Of a stretch of 64,000 nt of DNA, positions 54,931 to 64,000 are shown piece by piece (the stretch's first letter is position 1; every line of letters starts with the position of its first letter). The stretch covers positions 101,713,338 to 101,777,337 of the forward strand of contig CM056744.1 of NCBI GenBank assembly GCA_029851415.1. The letters run 5' to 3'. The position numbers and the translations under genes were made by a program. A model generated the notes under the pieces. That model searched no databases. It saw nothing but the letters and a program-made list of their open reading frames with translations, and was not told where the DNA came from. Origin of the DNA: Eretmocerus hayati. Lineage: Eukaryota; Arthropoda; Insecta; Hymenoptera; Aphelinidae.

Positions 54931-55339
54931 GTGGACCATCTAATAGGCGTTAGGTATTTTGTTTTTTTGACTTGCTTCATGCCCTTACAGGTCTCGATTA
55001 GGCGCAAAGCACGTAGAATATCATGAAACAATCAAGAATGTCATTCATCACTCCTGTAATCTAGAGCATCACAGTGAGAACTTTTGGAGAGCATTACTCA
55101 ATTTTGTGGAGTTCCAATGCCAAAGAGAGGTTATTACGTTGAGTATTTCTTCAGGTTTAGCATTCATGTACGAGCTTCCGACAATAAACATTCCGCCGGG
55201 GATCATTCGAAGCAAGATTGTAAGAGGTATGTGCGTTGTCTGCTGAAAGCTCAATTCAATTGACGATACGTGCTTGCTGGAATTTTTCTCCGAAAAATTC
55301 GTTGTCAATGACTTCGTTCATAGACGTGTCTCTCGGGCC
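54931..55339. other. Intron 2 sequence without recognised features
   Basis: No supported gene or repeat. Confidence 0.35.
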
Positions 55340-55344
55340 CACTG

Positions 55345-55515
55345 GCTGCGTCTACATGAGACTGAATCAGCACAGATTCAGCACACGTTCTTGTCCGTAC
55401 GGACGATAAGTCGATAAAACAGAGCACAAAAAGAGTCCTGTTTTATCATTTATCCTTCCGTACGGGCAAGAACCGGCGCTGAATCCGCGCTGAATCAGTC
55501 TCATGTAGACGCAGC
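55345..55515. mobile_element. 171-bp foldback MITE with 5-bp target duplication
   Basis: GCTGCGTCTACATGAGACTG at the left end pairs exactly with CAGTCTCATGTAGACGCAGC at the right end. The arms continue with GAATCAGC and, across small mismatches, TTCTTG-CCGTACGGA and GATAA-AAAACAG. CACTG flanks both sides (55340-55344 and 55516-55520). Only a short loop remains, so the single strand would fold almost completely. Confidence 0.9.
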
Positions 55516-56205
55516 CACTGATCCCGACTACGCGTGCATTGTAGTACTGGAAAAGTGAGCCGCAATATTCTTGCAAAGGCGCTGGCAGTCAACCTATCAT
55601 AACCGTAATTATGGTAGCTCGACCGTTGCGAGAATATCGAGAGTTATGATGCAAAAACCGTCACGTTCGTATGCTTAATGGAATCAGTAGACAAGATGCA
55701 GAAAGATTTGGAAAACAAGATGCCGTGATCAAAATCCGGGAGTAGAGCCGAATCCCTAGCAGAAGACGCACCGAGCGTGTAATACCTTGCCTTAACCTTG
55801 AACTCTGATGAAGCGCAAAAAATCATGGGATTCCGGGATGAATGATAACCGCTTCCTTGTAGAACTGAGGAAGTGTTTTGTGCAGAAATTTCGACGTTCT
55901 ACATACATTTTTTTGGAGTTTTGTAACGGGTGGGATGATTCCGGGTTATCTCCAGGCAGAATGAAATGCATTCTGCTGGGGGATTGTACTACTGAATGTT
56001 TGTTGCTCCTCCTGCTTCACTGTTTGGTGTGATGGAAATTAAGGGATGAGCTCTAAAATGACCAGACGTCACTAATACGGGATCAAGATAAGCATACTTA
56101 TTTAGCATAAAAAAATGATGCATTGAGTGCACTGACGGGCGCGAGTACGGAAAAAGCAAATCAGGCGTAGCTCAGCAGAGAGAGAAGTTATATGGAGCAT
56201 TACTT
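55516..56205. other. Intron 2 sequence without recognised features
   Basis: No supported gene. Short open frames lack recognisable features. Confidence 0.35.
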
Positions 56206-56331
56206 ACAAAATGTATCAAATTGATCGCTTGCAATGAATGGATAATCGGACGCTCGGACGTCGACGGCCGGAGACCTCTAGATCGGTCGAACTAGATTTA
56301 TAATGGGCTCGTCGATGGTGGCCACGGATGA
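56206..56331 (+). pseudogene. Left flank of the Jockey copy 2 target: start of a gag-like or coding fragment
   Basis: An ATG at 56303 starts a short frame (MGSSMVATDE) that runs directly into the target-site duplication. The frame continues in phase on the other side of the inserted Jockey element at 59804. The upstream sequence is GC-rich and coding-like. The identity is uncertain; see the right flank entry. Confidence 0.3.
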
Positions 56332-59300
56332 GGAGTTCCCGGAGCTCGAGCTCTCTGCTCTTGACTCCGTGGGCGTTCCAGTTGAGGAGGGTTATCTCTT
56401 CAGGGGGTGTACGGGCCATGACTGAGTTGAGAGATGGCGGCAGTGAGGGATTGTGCGAATTGCTGCACTATGCAATTCAGCAGAGCAGGTGGAAGCACTG
56501 GCAGGGGGAGTGGGGGGGGGGGGGGGGGGGCGTGTGGGGTCGGAGGTTGATTAGAGCTCCTGCTTGCTGCCCTTGCGTAAGAGGGGGCGTTGGCTGGCCG
56601 ACTGGGTGGGGGAGGAGGAGGTCGAGACGCAACGGTTGCGGCAGGTTTGGGCTTCTGCTTAGGGGCGGATTCGGTCTTTTTGGGGGCTTTGGGGCATCCT
56701 CTGTAGGTGGCTCTGTGTTCGCCCTTGCGGTTGCTGCATGTGGGCTTCTTCTGCTTGTCGTCTTTGGAGCGACAAGCTGGGGTGGCGTGGCCGCGACTGC
56801 AGAAAGCGCAGACCCATGCGGCATGATAGTAGTTGTGTGTATGAGAGAGCTCGAGCTCCGGAAACTCCTCAGTGACCACGATGTCAGCATCGCCTGCATC
56901 TCGGAAACACACCTGACACCCAAAGATGAACCCTTCCTGCCAGGCTATGCGATCTACAGAAAAGACAGATCAAATGGCAAAGGCGGAGGAGGAGTGGCGA
57001 TCGTCATTCAAACGTCGATCCGCCATAGGGCGGTCCGCACCGACGACTCCTTCGAATCAGTTGGCATTGAAATTTCTACCACCGGTCAACCTCTTCGTAT
57101 CGTAGCGATCTACTCACCCCCGAAGGACACAGAGAAGTTCTCCAAACTCTCTCGCCTGTTCGATGCCACCACCCCGACCATCCTCGCAGGTGATCTGAAT
57201 GCTAAACATTCCGCTTGGGGCTGCGCTCATGACAACCCCAGAGGAATCTCGCTACTCAAATCCTCTCTTAAGGATCTGTTCACCATAGAGGCCCCCCGTG
57301 AGCCCACTCACATCCCGTACAATGAGCGGCACAACTCCGACATCCTCGACATTTTCATCACAAGAAATGTCAACCTTCCCACTGAGCCCTGGATTGTGGT
57401 TGACACCTCGTCCGACCACAACCCGGTTTTGCTGAAGATCCCGCTGACGACCCTTGCAAATGCGAACACAGGCGAGAGCATCGACTGGCTCCAACATCGC
57501 TACCTGTTGGAGACCTCTCCCCTGAAATGTCGGCTCATCCGGTCCACTGCGGACATTGACACCGCGATCGACGAGCTCACCTCGGACATCACGCGTGCCA
57601 CTGCAGAAGCGACCTCCCTTCGCCCGGTTCGAAAGAACAACTTCAAACTCCCGGATGTCGTTGAAGAACTCATCAAGGAGAAAAACCATTACCGTAATCT
57701 CTGGTCTAGGAGCAGATTCAGTCCTTTCAAGACAAGAGTCAATGCTCTCCAACGACAGATCAAGATGCGCCTTACCGAGATCCGCAGTGCTTCCTTCGAG
57801 AAATGCCTCGAGGAAGCCGAGATCAACCCCAAACGGGTTTGGAAAGTCGTCAAGTCCCTTCGCAACAAGCAACCGGTCCTTCCAGCCTTAGTGAAGGACA
57901 ACCAATTTTTCTCACTGGACGAGGAGAAGGCTGAAATGTTTGCTGACTCTATCGAAGCCCAGTGTTCCCCAAACCCAAGCCTCCCAGAGCTGGCGGACCT
58001 ACACGACGCCATCTCGCGAGAAGTCCAGAATTTTCCTACCCCCATCAACCCCGACATCCGACCCACGGACCCAGGAGAGATCCGATACCTGATCCGCAAC
58101 TTGAAGAACCGGAAGGCACCTGGCAGTGACCAGATCCGCAACGGAGTGCTAAAAATCCTCCTCCGCAAACACATTGCAGCAATCTGTAGTATTGTAAACG
58201 CCATTCTGCGTTTCAGCTACTTTCCCCCCGCCTGGAAAGAAGCCACGGTGGTATGTCTACCCAAGCCAGGGAAACCTCTCTCCGTGGCGTCTAGCTACCG
58301 GCCAGTTAGCCTCCTACGCGCACTCAGCAAATTAACTGAGACAATTGTTTTGGATCGAGTCGAAGATCACCTCGAGTCATCAAACGCCATACCCGATTTT
58401 CAACACGGTTTCCGGCGTAATCATGGCACAGGCCACCAATTGCTCAGAGTCTCGGAGTACATAGCCGAGAAAATGAACAAGAGGTGGCATACGTCCATGC
58501 TCCTACTCGATACCCAACAAGCCTTCGATAGAGTTTGGCGGGACGGGTTGGTCAAAAAGATGATCGACCTCGACTTCCCCCCTTATCTAACTTGCCTCAT
58601 CAGATCCTTCCTCTCTGATAGGACTTTCCGAGTAAAAGTCGGGACTGCACTCTCCTCGCCACGTCGAACCACAGCCGGAGTCCCTCAAGGTTCTCCACTA
58701 TCCCCTACCATCTTCAACCTCTTCGGTCACGACATGCCTCAAAATCCAGAAATCCTGATGGCCCTCTACGCCGATGACGTTGCCCTCATCTCCTCAACTC
58801 CCCAAGTCGAGTTTAGCCCCTCGAAGATCAACCGCTTCCTCCCCTCTCTCATGGACTGGTACAACACTTGGCGTCTCACCATAAATGAGACGAAGTCGAT
58901 CGGGATCTTCTTCTCTCAAAGAGGAAGATACCCCACCAAAGGTTTCTGCATCAACTCACACAGAATTCCTTGGAGTAAGTCTGCCAAGTACCTAGGCGTA
59001 ACTTTCGACGAGAACTTCTCATGGACTCGCCATGTCAAGCACACTCGCGCGAAAGCTTACGGGGCTTTCATCGCACTGGAACCATTTTTCGCGAACCGGA
59101 AAATCTCGCCCCGCACCAAACTTCGAACTTTTAACGCCATAATTCGAAGTGTCTGCACCTACGCCATACCAACCTGGGGCTCAGTCGACCCTGCTCGGTT
59201 GAAACCTCTCCAGGGAGCTTTCAACAAGATCCTGCGCTCAGTCACTGGCTACCCTTGGTACGTCAGAAATGCTCAGATCCGGCGTGAGACCAAAGTCCTC

Positions 59301-59788
59301 ACTCTCGCCGAATCAGCTGTTTCCCACGCGAAGAATCTCCGAGCCTCCGTTCTATCCCACCCCAATCCCACCATTTCCACCCTCGCGAATTATGCCCCAA
59401 AAACCTTCGACAGAGTGAAGCGGCCCTGCTGCTTACTCGTACCGAACGCCTGAAGGCGCTCCTGCTCCGTGCCTCGCTCTTAGCGCAAGTGATCCTCCCG
59501 GCGACTCTACGCTGAGTAGGATCCTCCGTTTTTCGCAAGCCTATTACACTTTGCCTACTCTCTATCCTTCCTTCTCTTTCTCTCTACTTCTCTCATCTTT
59601 CTTCTCCCATCTTCCCTTCTTTCTTCTTCGGAACTATAACCACTTGTTTGGTTGGTGTCCAACGGAGAGGGGTTTTAGTCGGTAGGCGCCCCTTCAGGTG
59701 AATCCGACACTACCCACGCTCTAGTGGGTGTCTATGAAGATCTCCCCTCTCCGGTCTGTCAAACAAAAAAAAACAAAAAAAAAAAAAA
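56332..59788 (+). mobile_element. Jockey LINE, copy 2: 5'-inverted (twin-primed) insertion
   Basis: The borders are fixed by a perfect 15-bp duplication, GGTGGCCACGGATGA, at 56317-56331 and 59789-59803, with a poly(A) tail at 59765-59788. The first part, 56332-56843, is in opposite orientation to the rest: it equals the ORF1/ORF2 junction of copy 1 (about 37371-37880) read the same way as copy 1. At 56844 the sequence switches to ORF2 on the + strand. The two parts share about 25 bp around the palindromic GAGCTCGAGCTC. This is the structure expected from twin priming during target-primed reverse transcription. A poly-G run of 19 lies at 56512-56530. Confidence 0.95.
56844..59453 (+). pseudogene. 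Jockey ORF2, copy 2, lacking its N-terminus
   Basis: The frame is open from RELELRKLL to a stop at 59453 and is nearly identical to copy 1. It keeps GDLNAKHSAWG, SSDHNPV, FRRNHGTGHQLL, AGVPQGSPLSPTIFNLF and LYADDVALI. The start Met and the LLNWNAHG endonuclease motif are lost to the inversion, so the protein should be inactive. Its C-terminus (KTFDRVKRPCCLLVPNA-stop) shows the normal end, without the 86-bp duplication found in copy 1. A continuous frame across the inversion (56328-59453) is fortuitous upstream of 56844. Confidence 0.92.
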
Positions 59789-60310
59789 GGTGGCCACGGA
59801 TGAAATGCAGGCATTGCCTTCGGCAAGCTCGACACAGCTGATGGAATTCGCATCGCGGGTGATGAAAACATGCGTGAGCTAATATTGCTCCAAAACGAGG
59901 TTTTACTCGCGAGGCTAGACCAGACAGATCTGAATTGGCTGAGGTGTGAGCCTGGGTGTGAGTTTATGGGCCCACGAGAAGCGCGGTAAGAGTCTCGATA
60001 TTAAGGAATATCCCTCGACTCTTTTGCACCTTTGCCCCCCGTGTATGAGCATAGGCACCGCATAGGCGTCCACATTCAGTGGACGCCACGGGGATATTGG
60101 CGCCACAAGTACGACCACATTTCCTATGCGGAGCAAAGGAGCATGCACAGGAAAACTTCTTGTTGAGACCCCCCATCAATGGGGCTGCGACGGCTCCCGG
60201 CTCGCAGTCAGTCGTCTGCTACAAACGTGAATCTATCTATATATATCCTACGTATTACATTTGGGCTCTCCTTCTTGGATGCTCGAGCTACAATAAACTT
60301 GTGATCAGTA
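59789..60310 (+). pseudogene. Right flank of the Jockey copy 2 target: gag-like or LTR-like fragment
   Basis: The frame interrupted at 56331 resumes after the duplication with EMQALPSASSTQLMEFASRV and soon stops; a second short coding-like frame follows (about 59895-59960). 60000-60230 is GC-rich, and AATAAAC at 60292 could be a polyadenylation signal. The composition suggests the start of a retroelement gag gene or its LTR, but no zinc knuckle or protease was identified. Confidence in the class is low. Confidence 0.3.
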
Positions 60311-61639
60311 TATATATCAATTATAATGGACCAAAGGAAAGAGACATCAGTGAGACTATTTTCGCAATCGTTATAATTCGAGAACGAAAGTGGGTATTCA
60401 AAAGAATCAAGTCAACCTTTGGACAAATGATTCTGGAAATGGTCTCTAAGGTCTTATCCAAGATCACAACCTCTTTTTTGCCCTGATCACAATCAATTTT
60501 TGTTAACAACATCTTTCGACAAGACGCTTTCTCGAGGAAATACGGAGTTTGATCTGCATGCACTGCTTCATTGAACTTCTTTTACCTCATCAGAATTATA
60601 TCTCATCGAAAAATGTTGCCCAGGATAGTTCCATCATCTTCCCCGTTCTTTCAGGATTCAAGGAGATGAGTAGGTTTTTATAAGAAAAATTGAGTTGACC
60701 TCCCAATGACTTCAAAAATCACCTCCAAACCAGAAGCAGTGTCAGAATCTTATCCATACTGAAGAGGCTTAGTCTTCGCGATTTCCCTAGATTTTTTACT
60801 GTTCCTAAGTTTTGTAGGAAGGGGGGGGGGAATCATGACTTCTGAGATACCCTGTATGTAGCGTTTCATGGTCGTGTCTATCAGGTGGGCTGGACATGCG
60901 AATGCGTCGGAGGCTTTCAAAGTAGAATTTTCCTTGTACATTTTATTATGCTACCTTTCATTCTGTCTCATCGTCATTCCTTCTTGTATATTATTCTGTT
61001 CGGGAGAAATATGACCCTAGATTCAAGATTTTTCATCAGTAATCAGACTCTTTATTATCACTCAACAATATAGGACAGTAAAATCATAAGTCTCACATGA
61101 AGACCTCAATTTCGTACCAAAATTTTACTTCATCATTGGGTACCAATTTTTTCTCATTGGATCCGATCTTCGAGGACTAAAGAAAAAATCGTTTCTTCTT
61201 TCCTACTCATCGGAATCAAAACATCTTGATCAACGTGAATTAATAAACAACATCAAGATGGAAGAGCACCGGCCGCAAACATTGAAAGCACACCTTACCG
61301 TTTGAAGAATTCTATAAATCATCAGAAATTCCCATAGGAATTCAAATTTTAACGATTTTCAGATTGCGGCATAGGGTGTGGCTTCACGCCATAATGTAAA
61401 TCAGATATCCGATTGAATCGACCTCTAAACCTATCAATAAATTATCTCAATGCCAACCACACGATCATATCGTCCCTTACAAAAGCTCCCGTAACCCATG
61501 ATCACTATAGATATACATGAAAAATATGTACATCGTACGTATAAAGTACAAGTAGCATCAAATCTCGTGGAACATGAGCATTGATCCTTGTGACACGTTT
61601 GCTTTGTCTACAAATGGCACGCATATATATATGTTATAG
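60311..61639. other. 3' end of kon-tiki intron 2
   Basis: No supported gene. A short poly-G run lies at 60821-60830. Ends at acceptor ATATATGTTATAG of exon 3. Confidence 0.45.
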
Positions 61640-61871
61640 GTTCACATAAATCTTGGAGCTGGAGAGAAGGAGTTGGCAAGCGCTCGAGAACTGAAGTTAA
61701 ACGATCTTAGCTGGCATGAAGTAAACCTTACGAGACGTGATGCCAGTATCAGCCTTACAATTGACGGTATACACAGTATGAACGACATTTTACCTGGAAG
61801 ATTTTTTGAGCTCAACATCAATTTTGGAGTTTACATTGGTGGACAGGGCGGTTTCAATGATATTTTCCTTG
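61640..61871 (+). CDS. kon: kon-tiki (CSPG4-like) coding exon 3: second half of laminin-G domain 1
   Basis: The exon follows acceptor ATGTTATAG (ends 61639) and stops at donor G/GTGAGT (61872). It starts in phase 0, as exon 2 requires, and ends in phase 1. It encodes about residues 84-160: VHINLGAGEKEL at the start, WHEVNLTRR in the middle, then LTIDGIHS, and NFGVYIGGQGGF near the end. These are hallmark laminin-G strands (W-H-V-L-R, a DG turn, and the VGG-type strand). The order agrees with the first laminin-G domain of CSPG4/NG2 and kon-tiki. An in-frame ATG sits at 61673 inside the exon, but the upstream reading frame is open to the acceptor, so it is not a start. Later exons lie beyond 64000 or in unread intron sequence. 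Confidence 0.9.
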
Positions 61872-62757
61872 GTGAGTTTCTGTGATCATTAAATATTCAA
61901 ATATGGATGATTTTTAATTTGCATTGTATCATGAGGTGTATTCGGTCATTCATGTAAATTTTAATCTGTTCTGGATTTTGCATGGATTAATTCTGGTGTA
62001 TTGTGAGGGAAATATTTGCTTCAATTACTTTGAATGTTCCTCGCAAAATGATCGGCTGACATTCATAAAAATAATGAAGTTCTGCGCTTGCAGCGTTTTC
62101 TACCGATATTTGCATTAATCGCATCATCCGCGCTCGGACACTACAAAATTATTGACTTTTATAATATCAAAGCAGTCGCAGAATTTACGTTCCGACGAGC
62201 GTTCTGATGACTGGATTGGAAATATTAATTCAGCCCTTCTGCAAACAAATGATACAGTCTCTTTGCATATTCGCCCCAACACATGTAATGAGTACATAAT
62301 ATAATCATCCACGATTCATTAACATTTTGATAACCTTTCCGGTTTGGAAATATGCTTATTTTGAACCGATGATTAATCCCATATTTTGATTCGGAATCTT
62401 GCCAAGTTGAATTTAGTTGTGTATCTCTGTAACTCGTATTGTGACACATTGTCGAATATTATAAGATTTGGTTGATTGAAATGAGTACACAAACTATGAT
62501 ACATTTGGCTGAGGATTCTAAATATACCTCCAAAATAAACATTTGATCTGAAAAATTCTATAATGGCGTTGGTCTACTCAATTTGCACCCATTGGCTGGA
62601 AAATCTTTGCTCTGAAAATTTACAATTACTCGAAAACGATGGATAAAAATCATTGGAATCAAGAGTCATTTCGAAGTTCATCTACGTACGTACGGAATTA
62701 CTTGAGATGCGTTCAGTATTCATTGTTCCCACATGAGTTACTGGAAATCAAAAAGAA
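61872..62757. other. Start of kon-tiki intron 3
   Basis: Begins with donor GTGAGT. No further exon, gene or repeat was recognised. Confidence 0.45.
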
Positions 62758-62759
62758 TA

Positions 62760-63761
62760 CCGTAAACCGGTGCGAATGTGGCCACTTTTCCGGAAAGAGA
62801 TTGTAATAGTTGTAACTCCGATGCTATACCACCTAGAAAGACGTGCAAGAGCGCATTTCAAAGCTTAAGATCTCTTCTTTCAAAATATGCCAGCTCATTT
62901 GTAATGAGACAGGTTCCATTTACCCTTTTTCCCGTTGGAATGAAGTGAAAATTGTCAAGTAAAAATTTCATGTTGCCAAAATTTACCTGAACAACCCAGT
63001 AGATCCATTTCTATCTATTTCCAATGATTTTCTCTTAGCAGGTAATGACGTCCTCTACTTTTTTCGCTATTGCCGATTTAATTTGGATGCGACAGTTATT
63101 TAGAGTGACCACTTGAACGAGAACTTTGTGATTTCTCGGCTGCCCCGGGGTGCATGTGGCCACTTTGTTTTTTACAACTCCCGAGAAAGCAAATGAGTGG
63201 AAGAGAATTCCAAGCACAGCGTCTTGGAGGTGACGTCAAGGCGCGTCGAATGAGTACAGATACATATAGGTTTGGTCGAAAAATTGCAATGAAACTCGAC
63301 GAGAAGCGTCAAAGTGTCCAAAATCAACCCAGACGTCACTCGAGACACAACCGTGCTTGAGACGCCACTGTAGTTTATAAATCCCAAATTGTCCGCTTGA
63401 CTCGGGTTTTTTGAGCTATCGAGATGAATCCAACGATATTCTCTTCGTAATTGGATGAGCTAAGAGATGTGTTATCCTCATTTTGTTTCAAACACGAGGC
63501 GTCGGGGTAGGGATTCGCTCAGACCATTATAATCGCGGTGCTCAACGAGGGTGACCACATTGCCGGGGTGAATGTGGCCACCCTGTTTTTTTTTACATTA
63601 ATAAAGAGAGCAAATGGTTGAAATGAAATTCTGAAGGCAGCATCTTGAAGAACACGTCAAGACGCGTCGAATGACCTAAGATACATATAGGTTTGTTCGA
63701 AAAATCGCAACGAGAATTCGACCAGAAGGTCTAAAGTGGCCACATTCACCCCGGTTTACGG
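62760..63761. mobile_element. TA-flanked foldback with iterated GTGGCCAC motif and internal tandem duplication
   Basis: The termini CCGTAAACCGGTGCGAATGT (62760) and TTCACCCCGGTTTACGG (to 63761) are inverted repeats flanked by TA (62758-62759 and 63762-63763). The subterminal motif around GTGAATGTGGCCAC recurs at 62773, 63151 and 63566 in forward orientation and at 63736 inverted. The stretch from 63151 to about 63325 is duplicated at 63566-63738 (both contain ATACATATAGGTTTG and AAGGCGCGTCGAATGA or AAGACGCGTCGAATGA). No transposase frame was identified. Confidence 0.8.
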
Positions 63762-63763
63762 TA

Positions 63764-64000
63764 CGTAAGTTTCCAGCCAATGGAAGTAGATCGGATGCAG
63801 TTATTTAATTCTGAAAATCATGAATAGATCCTGAGTCAATCATGAAAAGGAATAGTCTTCACGACCAAGGATGGCGTTATAAAAGATATTTTAAGTCTTC
63901 ATTAATCTTGGCCAAGGCGAATTTTCTGCTATTCGATCTCTGATCCTCGCTCTGAACTGTTTTTTGTCGATGGTGAAGAATTCAATACATTTTTAATACA
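63764..64000. other. Intron 3 continuing beyond the window
   Basis: No features recognised up to the window end. Confidence 0.4.

Noticed and set aside
56328..59453. A continuous 1041-residue frame on the + strand
   Set aside because: Upstream of 56844 it reads the antisense of inverted Jockey ORF1/ORF2 sequence; only the part from 56844 is real ORF2.
59964..60486. Frames of 71-135 residues on both strands near 60.0-60.5 kb
   Set aside because: No recognisable motif. A zinc-knuckle reading was considered for a gag-like protein, but the Cys/His spacing does not fit.

Overview
This looks like an insect genome window, most likely hymenopteran. The clues are GT-AG introns including an 81-bp one, a homologue of Drosophila kon-tiki/perdido, and a mix of Jockey, CR1-like, RTE, Ty3/gypsy, Tc1, pogo, hAT and piggyBac-like elements. 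The order-level guess is inference. The backbone is one host gene on the + strand. Three small coding exons (1059-1143, 26189-26352, 61640-61871) have matching splice phases (1, 0, 1). Together they encode a signal peptide plus most of the first laminin-G domain of the CSPG4/kon-tiki family. Intron 1 is about 25 kb and intron 2 about 35 kb, so almost everything else here is intronic.

Host genes nested in intron 2 lie on the - strand. They are a C2H2 zinc-finger gene with eight fingers (last exon 47852-48771), a three-exon fragment of an unrecognised small acidic protein (41176-42342), and a two-exon start of a putative secreted or membrane protein (49512-50271).

The rest is largely a transposon graveyard. 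2.0-7.1 kb: a foldback repeat, then a decayed CR1-like LINE carrying four later insertions, one of them a piggyBac-type MITE with TTAA sites. 9.3-10.7 kb: Ty3/gypsy gag-pol remnant (- strand). 11.3-14.2 kb: a second, better preserved CR1-like LINE with an 821-bp insertion in its reverse transcriptase. 14.2-15.6 kb: a foldback with another foldback inside it. 19.4-20.3 kb: a foldback. 22.1-25.1 and 26.9-27.8 kb: G-rich composite repeats and strong hairpins. 33.9 kb: Tc1 transposase remnant. 34366-39110: a full-length Jockey LINE (- strand) with ORF1, ORF2 and an 11-bp target duplication. 39.7-40.8 kb: two foldbacks. 42.4-46.2 kb: a giant palindromic element whose arms both carry the same unidentified coding stretch, with another foldback inside the left arm. 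48.9 kb: hAT-like MITE. 51.0-51.8 kb: pogo-like MITE. 52.0-53.4 kb: the 5' half of an RTE LINE. 55.3 kb: 171-bp foldback with a 5-bp target duplication. 56332-59788: a second Jockey copy with a 5' inversion and a perfect 15-bp target duplication, a clear twin-priming product. 62760-63761: TA-flanked foldback with iterated motifs.

The most unusual items are the giant palindrome with mirrored ORFs, the twin-primed Jockey copy, and the two TA-flanked foldbacks that repeat their terminal motif internally. All family assignments come from reading the sequence; no database search was run.
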